This document shows positions 1-10,609 of a stretch of DNA of 64,000 bases, one piece after another. The stretch covers positions 12,615 through 76,614 of the forward strand of contig MU619257.1 in assembly GCA_025201805.1 (NCBI GenBank), given 5' to 3'. Both the position numbers and the translations under genes were made by a program. The notes under the pieces are model-generated. The model had not been told where the DNA came from. It searched no databases and worked only from the letters and a program-made list of their open reading frames with translations. Source of the stretch: Parasitella parasitica (taxonomy: Eukaryota > Mucoromycota > Mucoromycetes > Mucorales > Mucoraceae). The stretch's first letter is position 1; every line of letters begins with the position of its first letter.

Positions 1-468
1 CCATTGTTCAGCTGTCCAATTAACCTTTTCTTTGGCCCAAGCAAGTCTTTTTTCGATTTGCTTGGGTTTCAGCATTGGTACAGATGCTGGGGAATATGAC
101 CCAAAGCCGTGTCTGTCAGCATATATCGATAGCGTTTGAGGATGTATATCAATTCCAGCTGCTTTCAATCTTGCGTTATGAGTGACAAAAGAATCAAATG
201 GTTTCTCTCTAAAGCTGCGCACAACAGTACGCTGATCTCTTTCAGACAACTTAAGAGGTCTTCCGCTACGTTTTTGGATTACTCCACTTCCTGTTTTATT
301 GTAGCGATTGACACAATCAGTAACGGTCGACTTTGGCAAGCACATTTCACGTGAAATTTGAGTGATCTTTTGTTTGGCTTGATATCTGCCGATAATGAGC
401 CCACATGTATAATCGTCAAGTTGTTTACGAATTGTACGATGGTCGTTGGTAATATCTGTTAAAGTCAT
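1..468 (-). mobile_element. Tc1/mariner-like transposase, N-terminal part, cut by window edge
   Basis: An open frame starts with ATG at 468 and runs uninterrupted to the window edge (156 codons). The N-terminal half looks like the paired helix-turn-helix DNA-binding region of Tc1-type transposases: a segment with ISREMCLPKSTVTD, then QKRSGRPLKLSERDQR, the typical GRP linker, then a second helical block ending in KRLAWAKEKVNW. The DDE catalytic domain would lie left of base 1, so intactness cannot be judged. No stop or frameshift is seen in the visible part. The family call is from motif recognition; Tc1 versus a related pogo-like family is not settled. Confidence 0.8.
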
Positions 469-672
469 AATCAGTTGTATTTATGGAGTAGTGATAAAAG
501 AGCGTTTGATTGAAGAGTATTCTACTTGTTTTTATTTGAAAAATAAAGGAAATTAAAAAGGACGGTGACTTATCTTTACCCACGGTAGATACGCCTTTAC
601 AAGCAAGATTTGGGAACTTCTGTTCAAATGCCTCCTCGAGCATATCAAGAGTCTGTGTGCAGTCGCCGTCTG

Positions 673-1125
673 TTTAGGATACAGATCAAATCTTAGCGAA
701 TGGAATGACTTTATTTAGACATGGCAAAGAGACATAAGTGGTACCATTGAATGGCGGATCTTTATCCCAGTACAAAGTGGGGATATCCTATGACATTTGG
801 TTCCTGAGGTCGGTGTTAAATCCTGATGAATGTTCTTCCATCAAAGCTACTAGGAACAACATCCTATCCTTTATACGTAACTATGCTCTTGTCTTACTGG
901 TAACTCGGAAACTCTTATCCACCAAGCTCCTAGGGATTGGTTCAAGGTGTACCCAATTATCCCTCATCCTAGATCATGGTCCTATTGCTGCGGCACTGTC
1001 AAATAACTATAAATACCTTCAAAAAACATACACTAGTTTAAATCTTCATTCAATCTTGGAATAGCAAAATAAATATATTCAGTTCTAATTGTATTTTTCT
1101 GGCTATATTTTGTTATTCTAAACAC
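673..1125. repeat. Dispersed repeat, copy A (partner at 37380-37876)
   Basis: About 450 bp matches the segment at 37380-37876 in the same orientation, at roughly 80% identity by eye over the central 210 bp, with block insertions and deletions. On the minus strand both copies translate to related peptides (copy B contains KNFRITIKTKAQIRIKDIM; copy A the equivalent with a stop), which suggests a decayed coding element. The 3' border motif, tattttgttattctaaaca, recurs alone near 1478-1502. Element type unknown. Confidence 0.7.
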
Positions 1126-2025
1126 CGTCCAATAGCTTTTTGATATACTCTCCATGCTCATTGATGTGTTAATTTTTGACAACAGTATTTAACATATTGC
1201 ATTTGTGGCGTTGGATATTACTGAGCTGGAGTGTTGCCTCATCGACTTTTTGGATGGGCTTAATTGCTTTTGGTCAAAGCAGGGGTGAGTCCTTGATCCA
1301 TTGTTTTGAAGTCTTCGTAGCGATTTTGCGTCCAGGTCTATAGCACACTCTCTTCGCTGTGATTTTTTTTTGACCAAGATCTTTTCTGTTGCAAGGGTAG
1401 TAGTTGTCAAAATGAGTTTTGGCAGTAAAGACTTTGCATGATTACCGGCTAATTTGGCACAGATAGAGTATTTTTTTCTGTCTATATTTTGTTATTCTAA
1501 ACACTGGCACCGGTACGACTAGACGATATTCTTCAGATCTTTACCCTCAGACGGTTTGTTCGGCGATTGCTCATCTACATGACAATCCTGTGGCTATTAG
1601 GTAAGACACGTTGGTGAACAAGTATATAGAGACGATATCTAGACAGGCTCGTCTTTCCAATACATTAACCGACTGTTGATCTGACCCCAGCTCTTATACA
1701 TGCTCGCTTCATTGCCACTCGTTCAGCCACCTTTCTCGAGCAGTTGCAGCTAAAAGCTGGTCTTTCTTTTATGTATTGTTGCCTTTCTTCGTCCCTCAGA
1801 CTTGGCACAATACGCATTGGATATTGGAGTATAGACGAACAGGTAGCAGTCTTTTGAATTTGTTACATTTGCCATATTCGCAGAACATTTTGCTTCAAAT
1901 TCGTATATCGTTTGCTCAAGTTTATAAAGTTGTTAGAGACATTATGGGCAGCATCTTTAGTAGAATTTCCAAGCTAAATAATTCGGCCATGATGGAAAGC
2001 TATAGTATGTGCAAAATTGTTTATT
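1126..2025. other. Gene-free stretch, probable old repeat debris
   Basis: Only short ORFs are present, none with recognisable similarity or supporting splice structure. It holds a second copy of the terminal motif of repeat A near 1478-1502. I see no RNA gene or clear regulatory site. Confidence 0.5.
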
Positions 2026-3465
2026 TTATTCTCTACCAGAGACTCTTTTGCCTTGAACATAAACATGCTTCAAGTTTTGATCACTTCCATTAAATAAAAA
2101 CTTTTCTAGCTTTTGACGCATAGACTCTCCGCCCATCAAATCAATCGATCCACCCTCCAAATCAACCCAAAGAGCGTCAAATGCCTTTCCCTTTTCAAAA
2201 TTTCCGATCTGATCCTGTAATCCCAATACTTCAGCACCTCCCAAAGTAGCTAAAAAAAGTAATTCGTTTGGAGTCAAAGGAGCATAATCTTTGTTTTTTG
2301 CGATATCGCGATGCATAATTTTTTGGGCCTTGGAAGCAAAGAATGCTGATCTAACGGCGTCAAGCATGGAAGGAGCGAAACCACCTGCTACATCAGTACC
2401 CAAACCAACTTTAACGCCTTTTTCCAAAAATCGCCTCACATCACACACACCGCTGTGCAGTGAAAAGTTGGAGTTTGCGCAATGGGCGATGCCTGTCTTG
2501 CGTAGAGCCAGCAGATCAATTTCTTTGTCAGACATATGAACACAATGTGCCATATAGGATCTTTCATTCAACAAGTTGTGATGATCGTAAACACTGGTGT
2601 AATTTTCCGCTTGAAATAAATTGCAAGTAAAATCAATTTCGTCGTGGTTCTCGCAGAGATGTGTTTGAATAGGCACTTGATATTTTTCAGCCAACTGACT
2701 GAGACCTTTCATCAAAGCAGAGCTGCATGTAATTGCAAAACGAGGTGTAACAACAGGTGTGATTAGTGCCGTTTTTTTTTCTCGGACGTATTCAATAAAA
2801 GCGCGAGTATCATCCAAACTCGACTCTGTGGATTCGATATAAAAATCAGGGGCATTTTGATCCATGTTGACCTTTCCTACATATGCACGCTGGCCCAGTT
2901 GTTGAATAATATCAACCAATTTTTTACAGGCTTCTAAATGGATGGTAGCAAACCAGCTACAAGTAGTTGTGCCATTTGATAGAAAACGCGCTACAACTTT
3001 TTGATATGCTTCAGATGCGTGATTGACGCTCTTGAAAGCAGACTCACAAGGAAACACATACGTATTAAGCCACTCCAAAAGCTGAAGGTCCATGCCAGAT
3101 CCAGCAAACATGTACTGAGGGGCGTGCTACGAGTACAAAGCCTATCAATTTTGCGCATCTCGTGCATTATATCAAACTTACTGCGTGTGTATCAACAAAG
3201 CCAGGAACAAGAAACTGCTCTGCACCTAATTCATGAATCTAAACATCACCTTGAGTACGCCTGATGTGCTGTATAAAGTATATCCTACCTTGACGTTCTT
3301 GTATGACTGAGCTTTTAGAAATTCTTGTATATCTGCCACATCATTTTCAACTTGAACAATTGTGCCTTCAGCATCGACGACAATCACGCCATTTTCGATG
3401 ATATCTACTCGCTCTCTTGAGACAGAGTGAACAGCTGTGCCATAATAGATAGTAAGTTCAGACAT
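2026..3465 (-). CDS. GUD1: Guanine deaminase
   Basis: Three exons: 3465-3289, 3238-3182 and 3126-2026, joined by 50- and 55-nt GT-AG introns in phase, giving 444 aa, close to the usual length of the family. It belongs to the amidohydrolase superfamily and hydrolyses guanine to xanthine and ammonia in purine salvage/catabolism, probably in the cytosol. The first intron pair brings together the metal-binding HxH (PGFVDTHAH, residues 71-79, followed by APQY). Further zinc/active-site signatures are THLCEN, a GIAHCANSNF segment (usual SHCPNSN) and the metal aspartate in VGLGTDVAGG. No disruption is seen. Confident because the HxH motif is rebuilt exactly across intron 2. Confidence 0.95.
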
Positions 3466-4207
3466 TGCAAAAAACGAAGAAATGAAAGAGCAAAAGTATT
3501 TAATATTTAGACCTGCAATTTTTAAACTTGTGGTTATCTTTTAAAAACTGAGCTCTATGACATCCATTGGTCAAAATAGGCCACATGAATTCCAAAATAC
3601 CTAGTATTTTCAAAATAGGGTGAAAAAATGTGGGAGTAGATCTCTTAGTGTTTACGTACAAAGGAATACCAATCTGAAAATAGAGTCTATTTTTGAACCT
3701 GTTATAACAATTTTTTTTTTAGTTTGAGCTTTGACAAGAACCACCATAGATTTAGTAGAAAAGTTGTTGGTTAGGATGTTTTCACTCCATGATGACTGGT
3801 ACACACAAGATGGTTTATCATACAAACTACAAATCTGATTCAACATTGTCCCTTTTTATTTATTTATTTACAGTATCTCGAATACTTTATCAACAATGAA
3901 AATGAGGAAAAAGCTCTCTTGAACGAATAAGGAAATAATCGCAAATGGGCTTATCACAGCCATGTAGCAATGGAGCAGACAAGGTATTCAAGAGTTTCCT
4001 TTAGTTGAACTGTCAAATCATGCTGAGTACTATATAATATAAAAATTTAAAAGCACCATGAGATAGATTACTGCATTGTATGAAGGAGATTCATTGTATG
4101 CATACTACTTTAAGGAGCCATGTATGTGTGGTTTTTTTTCTTTCTTTCAACAAATTGCCGGGTTTCGTTTGGAAGTGTCTTCTTCTCTTAATCTTCTTGT
4201 CTCAAGA
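3466..4207. other. Divergent intergenic region
   Basis: Contains the back-to-back promoters of the guanine deaminase gene (-) and the secreted-protein gene (+). No ORF or RNA gene is supported. The reading frame does extend upstream of 4208, but those residues do not look like a protein start. Confidence 0.5.
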
Positions 4208-5108
4208 ATGAAAATCACTTTGGTTGTTTGTTTGCTAATCTTGTGTGTTTTCGCAGCCGCTCAAGATGACCAGGATTTCGTGAATAGTGCCGATGCAAGC
4301 CAAGATACCGACAGACCAGAAACTGTGTCAATGAACACACCATATGGTATTCCACGGTATTTATATGACCTTTTGATTATTTCTACTGACTTGCATTACA
4401 GTAGGGATACCTATCGGTACATGGAAGGTCACTGATCTGGATGCGACAGAGAAAGAAAGCGTTTGTAACGAGCAGCTAGCATTTTGCAGTGTAATATAAC
4501 CCCCATGGTTGCGCCCAATGTTTTTATTAAATAATTAAGTATTCTTTAGAATGAGTGTGGTGGGCAAGATCTAGTCTTGAAAAAGTATGTCAATGTATAT
4601 GTATTATAAGCAGTATTTGATATCGATACATTTATCTAGTTTTTGCAACAAATCAACAATGGCATGGAATTGCAAATGCAAGGTGCAGTAATCAAGTCCA
4701 AAAGGAGTTCTCTTTGAAATAACAAGGGGAGGATATTAATTTGTCTGTTGATAATCCATGTAGAATCATGTACCAGATACGCCGCCTTATGGATGGCCAA
4801 ATACTATTGCAGAGTGCCGCGGTAAGGAAGCTACTTGCATCAAAAGGTGTTCTCCAGGTACAACAAATGGCATCTGTTTGAAGGCGTGCAGCCAATACTA
4901 CAAGTGCAATCAGGCTGGTAGCCCACCTAGTGGATTGCAAGTGGAAAATGAAGATAGTATACCCAATTATAACCTTGTAGCAGAGAATATGAGTGCGAAT
5001 TCTCCTTTACAACCTTCAGGCGCACAGCTGTTACATGCCTCGTCGTTCGCCCAGCTATCAGTCGCAGCTGGATTTTTCGTTGTTATTTTACAAACATTCC
5101 TTTATTAA
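4208..5108 (+). CDS. Secreted cysteine-rich protein, probable GPI-anchored (DUF7707-like)
   Basis: Five exons: 4208-4346, 4402-4490, 4550-4584, 4640-4682 and 4764-5108, all phase-consistent, 216 aa. The start at 4208 gives a clean signal peptide (MKITLVVCLLILCVFAAAQ). An in-frame ATG at 4076 would bury it. The spliced product shows the spacing of a fungal secreted cysteine-rich family: VCNEQLAFC, then CNKSTMAWNCKC, then AECRGKEATCIKRC and GICLKACSQYYKC. A Ser/Ala-rich spacer and a C-terminal hydrophobic tail (SVAAGFFVVILQTFLY) fit GPI attachment. The DUF7707 name is from the cysteine pattern and needs a profile search. The fourth intron uses a weak donor (gtgcag) but is the only choice that keeps phase. 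Function is unknown; a cell-wall or surface role is inferred. Confidence 0.75.
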
Positions 5109-5117
5109 TATAAAATG

Positions 5118-5534
5118 TCAACTAATTACACAGCATATACAAGTGTCTTCCACGGCGACGAATGGCTTTCTTCGCATAAATCTATATCTCTTTTGACCAC
5201 TGTTAATGATTGATCTTTCGTCCATTTCATTGCCGTTTGAAAGCCGTGAAGTTTTTGATAGCATTTCAGTTGGATCTATTAAAATTAATGTGTCTAAACT
5301 TGTGTCACTCATACGCCACAAGGGTGGTTGTCTATACAGTCCAAAATGTAGGTCACCTGCTGTCATGGTGCCTTGGTATGGATTGGCTACTGCTGCTACA
5401 TTTTGCCCAAACACTTCATCGTCAAATATTTGGATGCGTGCACGTCTCTCAAATGCTTGATCTAGTGTCGGTAAATGACGACTGGACAGTCGGCGCTGAT
5501 CCATGCCATTGGTTGAATACCAAAATGAAGCCAT
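5118..5534 (-). CDS. Small protein with C-terminal CaaX box (predicted farnesylated)
   Basis: Single-exon frame of 138 aa. I chose the start at 5534 (MASFWYSTNGMDQRR); the open frame upstream is a low-complexity Phe/Ser stretch that looks like translated leader. The C terminus is TCICCVIS followed by stop. CVIS is a canonical CaaX prenylation signal with Ser favouring farnesyltransferase, and the two upstream cysteines are candidate palmitoylation sites, as in Ras- and Rho-type tails. There is no GTPase domain: no P-loop or NKxD is seen. Basic residues (KRYRFMRRK) precede the tail and could aid membrane binding. I do not recognise the family. Its stop lies 9 bp from the stop of the convergent gene at 4208-5108. 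Confidence 0.65.
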   Translation of the reverse strand: MASFWYSTNGMDQRRLSSRHLPTLDQAFERRARIQIFDDEVFGQNVAAVANPYQGTMTAGDLHFGLYRQPPLWRMSDTSLDTLILIDPTEMLSKTSRLSNGNEMDERSIINSGQKRYRFMRRKPFVAVEDTCICCVIS

Positions 5535-5699
5535 TTGTTTTGTAGTGAGATATAGTGGGTGCAAAAGAGAGAAAGAAACAAAGAAAGAGAAAAAGGGAAA
5601 AAGGGACATCTCCCTCCTTTTTATTATATTCACACTTTTTCTACCGCGTGATGATTTTCTATGCTGTGTAGATCCCTATTTTTTTTTTTTTTTTAATTA

Positions 5700-7194
5700 T
5701 TACTGTTCAATTTGGCCCAAAGCCTCTCCCATTTTGATCTTTTGTCCAGCAGTAACTTTGAATTTAAAGGATTGAGGCGCTTCAAACACCAAGACAACAG
5801 TGGATCCAAGATAGAATCCGCCCATCTCGTCACCATAACGTAAAGCCTTGCCGCCCAAGATCTTGCTGGCTGATTTGTATGTTACTTCCGTGTAGGTCCC
5901 CAATGGGATATCCTCCTTTCGATTGGTTTTAAGGGCCTCGTCAAAGTTGATTTTAATAGATCCGACATTGGTTGCTCCTACAGGAATCATTGAGAAAAAT
6001 CCATGTTTCCACTTTCCAAGCAATGCAACTCTTTCGTTCAGTACAAATAAATTCTGCAGTAGATTCACAAAATAGGGTGATACGGAAAACAATTCACCAG
6101 CAAAATGTCTTCTGGTTTCCACAATCCAATTTGTAGGCGAGTGGAATCTATGATAGTCTCCAGGCGCTAGATAAACAACACAAAAGAACATGGCGTGTCC
6201 GGGCTTTACTCTGTTATTGGTAATGTCAGGGGTAACATCTGCTAGTTTGACAAGCGCACGTTCGTCCTGTGGATCATTCTTTTCTGACCTTGCTAAACCG
6301 TCAGGCCCCACTGCTGACTCTGTTTTCACTGAATGTCCTTGGTTCATCATGTCATCCAAAGAATATTCGATGCCGTTAACGTTGGCAAATTCCTCTTCAT
6401 CGACAATTTGAGGCGAGTTTCCTAGAATCGCATTTTCCACTGGTGAGGTAGAGTCATCGTCATTGCCCAAAAGTGCGTCCAACTTGTACGTCACTCCCTT
6501 AATCTGTTCGATGTCTTGGCCCTGCACAATGCCAAAATGCAATACTTTACCGTCAGATGGAGAGACTAGTGCGGCATCAGCAATGGGTCTAGCTCCATCT
6601 TTTAGCTCTCGATAGAAAAACGCCGAAAGGTTGGGATAATCGTATAAATTGGGATTTTTCATTTCGTCCAAATTGCATCCAAATAACCAGCTATACAACC
6701 TGTAGCCCAAAGGACGAAGTGGCTCGGGTATGTTTAACGAGTTGAACGATCCCCATAAGCGGGACATGGATCTCAAAGGCAAAGCAGCCGCAACATGTAC
6801 CTAAATTTTTCACAGTGTAAATAAGACAACAAGCAGCACGGCTGAATTCAATTACCTGCCATGGTCCCGTAGCTACGTATTTCTTGGGATGTTCTAATCT
6901 TTCCTCTTCTCTTTGAATTACTCTACGGTATTGAATAAGACCAATCACACCGAGACCTAAAGCAACAGGGATTGGATACCATTTTGTCTCTGTGTTCTTC
7001 CAGCTATCCACCAGACGACCTAATTAGACGGATTAGCTTGTGCTTGTAGATTGTTATTTTTTTGCTTTACCAAACAGGGGCTTTTGTTGGTGTTGTCGGA
7101 TAGCTGAAGTGTGAAAAGAGTTGCTGTTGTAGCTAGGCCTTGAGCAATGTCGTGCTGCTGAGATGCTCGTCTTTGAGAGCAATCGAATGACCAT
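5700..7194 (-). CDS. PSD1: Phosphatidylserine decarboxylase, mitochondrial type
   Basis: Three exons: 7194-7071, 7019-6856 and 6800-5700, phases consistent, 462 aa. The enzyme decarboxylates phosphatidylserine to phosphatidylethanolamine at the inner mitochondrial membrane. The N terminus (MVIRLLSKTSISAARHCSRP) is Arg/Ser-rich and lacks acids, as in a mitochondrial presequence. A membrane segment follows (WYPIPVALGLGVIGLIQY). The decarboxylase domain includes SPSDGKVLHFG, APGDYHRFHSPTNW, ATNVGSI and, near the C terminus, FYLGSTVVLVFEAP. The LGST motif is the self-cleavage site: the Ser becomes the pyruvoyl group of the small alpha chain. An acidic insertion (about residues 185-245) is longer than the core requires. 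No damage is seen. Confidence 0.97.
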
Positions 7195-7839
7195 TTTCGA
7201 TACGATAAAAGTGAAAGAAAACGAGAAGGGTAGGGGGGTTACAAACTTTTCAAGTGTTTATGTTTTGTTGTCAGATATATATCGGCCAATGGATGTTCTA
7301 GTGGGGTTATCGGATCTATAGTGTCGTATGGAAAGTGGTCCTTGCTTTGCATTTTGGAAGGGAAAAATTTTGATCGAAAATAAAACACAACCTTTGCCGT
7401 GCCAAAAGTAAGTAAATGGTTCAAACTACCACTCACTAAATGCGAATGGGTTTACTTGCGTGTTCATCACATATTCAGAATGAGCATTTGAAAACACACT
7501 GGTGAATTTCACATTTATCGCGGCGAGAACTGCAGGTTTTATCATTAGATAAAAACAGCAGTTTTATTCAAATTCGAATGATGTCTTGTATTAAAACATA
7601 CAAAGTTAACATGATATCTTTAGTATATAGCTCAACTCTATATATTCATGGAATCACATATATATATTTGATCAAGTGTTATGCAGTTGCATCAATGGCA
7701 TGATTGAGTCCATAACATGAGCTTCCATGCCATAGCATTGCATAATGCAAATGTGATGACACAAAACGCATGGAATAACACGTATTTTACTGACGGATAA
7801 ATATTTCCAGTAAACGAGAAGCAAATGTTTTATTTATAA
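7195..7839. other. Intergenic stretch
   Basis: AT-rich, no supported ORF. It contains the PSD1 promoter on the minus strand and the 3' flank of the NDUFA4-like gene. I see nothing else in it. Confidence 0.5.
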
Positions 7840-8273
7840 TTAATATTCAGGGCGTTTATGTTCTCTGCGACTTTCATAGAAAGCAGGAGCTGCATTGATT
7901 AACTACAACACGTTGTTTGATACATTAATATCCAACAAAAGCCCTTTTACACACACAAAACAGCTAATGCTTACCTTGATGTTTTCGTGTTGTTGAACCC
8001 TTTGCCAAGGGTATGGGTTATTCTTTTTGTCAATTTGTATTTCAGGGTGAGTCCTGAGCAAGTAGACTACACATAAATGTTAGTTTCCCAGAATTGAATG
8101 GCCTATGCGCTACATGAGCATGTTCTTACGCGGATATCTATGAAACTCATTAATTCACAGAGATCATCTTAGAATATCTACACTTACGTAACAGCAGCAG
8201 CACAGCCAGCACCAGCAATGACAAAGAGAGGAGCCAAAGCGAGGTTTTGGCGCACGAATTGAACAAAGACCAT
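7840..8273 (-). CDS. NDUFA4: NDUFA4/MLRQ-like respiratory-chain subunit
   Basis: Four exons give 82 aa: 8273-8188, a microexon 8137-8130 (8 nt: ATATCCGC), 8066-7975 and 7902-7840. The protein starts MVFVQFVRQNLALAPLFVIAG, a single membrane segment, then YLLRTHPEIQIDKKNNPYPW, ending REHKRPEY. This matches the NDUFA4 family layout (PLFV hydrophobic stretch, YLLR, NNP-PW, terminal charged tail), small inner-membrane subunits linked to cytochrome c oxidase/complex I. The microexon is inferred: the first donor (gtaagt) and the acceptor before TCTACTTG are out of phase, and an 8-nt segment with its own tttcatag and gtaaga restores it. The alternative is one intron with the poorer donor gttacg, deleting four residues. 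Too short for most ORF callers. Confidence 0.85.
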
Positions 8274-8343
8274 TATTGTGTTAAAAGAGTAGGGTGAATA
8301 GGAGCTGTATGAAAAGAAGAGGAATGTTTGTTGCAAGTGTCCT

Positions 8344-8354
8344 CCTTTTTATAG
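8344..8354 (-). promoter_or_regulatory. TATA box of the NDUFA4-like gene
   Basis: On the minus strand this reads ctataaaaagg, about 70 bp upstream of the ATG at 8273, with a pyrimidine-rich leader between. Position and sequence fit a fungal core promoter. Confidence 0.5.
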
Positions 8355-8420
8355 TGTTTATGTTGTTGGTCATGCGGATAAAATTACTCTTGTATTGAGT
8401 GTTTGTATCAGCTTTTCTCA

Positions 8421-8457
8421 CACACACACACACGCATACACACACACACACACACAT
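8421..8457. repeat. (CA)n microsatellite
   Basis: An interrupted CA repeat of about 37 bp lies between the NDUFA4-like promoter and the eL28 upstream region. Confidence 0.85.
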
Positions 8458-9807
8458 CATAACTAATTGACTGCACTAATATTGGCATAGAACTGGGCTT
8501 GCTTCTCACGACTCCTTATTTTCTTTTAATAGTACCCTATTGGTGTAAGAGATGCCAATCTATTGCACAATGGCAAATCCTCTCGAGTGAATAAGCTTGC
8601 TGTATCAATTTGCAGTGCTTCATGACATTGCCAAACACGTTTTCGTTTACAAAAGCAAGTCTGCATCGCTTGAAATTAAAAAGACTTGTCTTCCATTGAC
8701 CAGATTGTTTTTAAACCCTTTCAAAAGACCCAATTGTATAATGTATGCCTTTATCTTGTGCCGTAATGACATCTTCTCGTTTCACACATCCAAATGCTTG
8801 AATCGGTTGCTCCTCTGTTGATGAAACAGAGGCAGCTCTGGTTTCCCTTCTTTGCTCCAACGACCTATTTCGAAAATTCTGTTCGACATCTTAAGAATCC
8901 AATAAAACAACCATCATCGTAATTTAAAACAATTTTTTATATTGCTTTAATGCTCATCTACGAAATGTAGTTTTCCAGAAAATTTCCCTCAGAAATGTCC
9001 AAGAATCTGCAGCTGAATTACAATTCGACTAAATGTATATTTTATTTAAATAATACCAAAAACAGTAATTGCGTATATATTTTTGAGTGCTAAAAATCAT
9101 TTTCGACTAATTTATGCACTCCTTCAAGGTTTGGATTTTTTTTTTTTTTTTTTGTAAAATTGATAAATCTTCAAATTTTTAAGTGTTGACTTTGACACTT
9201 CATGCAAAATTGCCCAAACCGATAGAGTTTTTTATTAATTATTTTCCGTATAGATATATCAGATAGTAACTACAAAATGGTAAACGAATATGTCATAATT
9301 GGCTCTGAAGGATGTCTTTCTTTGCAATACAAGATTTAGCGATCTTCGATGTTATGCTATTGATGTCACTCATGATTTGAATTTATCTACCAGCAAAATT
9401 CAGACAAATAACGACGTGATCAAGTCCCAAAAATTTCCCATTACCCATGGTAATCCAAAAGCTAAACACCATGCTAACCTGCTCACCCGCTATCAAGATG
9501 ATGTACCTTGATCCATTTGACATTTGACAAGCCACTCACTGCTTGAGAGTCAGGACTGTTACTAAATTTTTTTTCTTCTTCCAGCAGGTCTTTACCATCA
9601 GAGTCAAGGCAACGCAAATTTTTCTCCCTCTTTCGTTTTCCACAGTAAAATATCATTGTAAGTTTTTATAGAATTTTTCTTTTCTCGTCTTTAGATGGCA
9701 AATACGGTATCGAGCTGAACGATTAATCAAATAAAAAAAAATGATGAGAAGAGAGAATTGAGAAATCAGCATTGGATAATGAGGACTAAAATGTAATTGC
9801 ATAGAAA
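8458..9807. other. Intergenic stretch with possible 5' leader intron of the eL28 gene
   Basis: No supported protein gene. A minus-strand frame near 8890-8715 has coding-like residues but needs a frameshift. Near 9659-9694 a gtaagt donor followed by a pyrimidine tract and tctttag lies about 110 bp upstream of the eL28 ATG, and could be a leader intron as seen in many fungal ribosomal protein genes. This is inference; transcript data would settle it. A T-run of about 20 lies near 9139-9154. Confidence 0.4.
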
Positions 9808-10334
9808 ATGAGTGCCGATTTGGTCTGGGCTATCATCAAGAACAACAACTCTTTCCTCGTTAAGCGTCAAAACGTTCAGTTCTCCACTGAACCCGCCAAC
9901 TTGATGAATGTTAACTCTTTCAAGTACTCTGGCCTTGCCAATCACAAGGTAAATTTCTTGATAACATGTGAATCAACAGGATACTAATACGCATCTTAAG
10001 AATGTCTCTGTTCTCCCTGCTGCTCGTGGTATCCGTGTCACCACCCGCAAGGCCAACAAGCAAAACTCTCCCCGCAAGTCCATCAACGCTGTTGTCATTG
10101 CCAAGACCCGTCGTCAAACTTCCAAGTCTGTCGCCAACTTGATTGCTCGTAGCAAGTACAGACCTGACCTCCGCGCCGTAAGTGTTTATATTAGTTTCTA
10201 CACCAATTTTTGACGTTTTTTTTTATTATCTACAGGCTGCTGTTGCCCGTGCTTCTGCTCTTCTTTCTACTCAACAACCCAAGAAAGTCCATGCCAAGCG
10301 TGAGGCTAAGGGTCCCCGTGCCCAAAAGAACTAA
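9808..10334 (+). CDS. RPL28: 60S ribosomal protein eL28
   Basis: Three exons: 9808-9948, 9980-10177 and 10236-10334, all splitting between codons, 145 aa. The start [20 protein letters not shown] and the following [18 protein letters not shown] are the N-terminal signature of eL28, a large-subunit protein of cytosolic ribosomes. The C terminus is Lys/Arg-rich ([17 protein letters not shown]), fitting rRNA contact. The third residue block ([20 protein letters not shown]) also fits the family. The gene is the animal/filamentous-fungal eL28; in S. cerevisiae the name RPL28 denotes an unrelated protein (uL15). Codon use is stronger and more C-rich than in neighbouring genes, as expected for high expression. 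Confidence 0.97.
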
Positions 10335-10609
10335 ATGCTAGCATTTAGCATGTGAATTGCCACAGAAATAAACTTGTCGAATTCTCTTTTGCTTTGATAA
10401 TGATTTCAAGAGTTTTAATTGTGGAGTAATATTATATATTATGGGCCTGTTATTTCTATTAGCGCACATTAGACAATGGTTTCTGCGATATGCTACAAAG
10501 TGTATAACGGGGTTCTTGATATGTTGAATGCATAGTAGATTAAGGGGTTTGTATTTGCGATAAGTTAAGGATAAGTGTGTATAAATGGTTCACGATGAAG
10601 AGTCTGAAT

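Noticed and set aside
8597-8821. 74-aa open frame on the plus strand
   Set aside because: No homology, splice support or promoter; the opposite strand looks at least as coding but needs a frameshift.
9299-9511. 70-aa open frame upstream of eL28
   Set aside because: Random-looking composition in an AT-rich region and no transcript signals.
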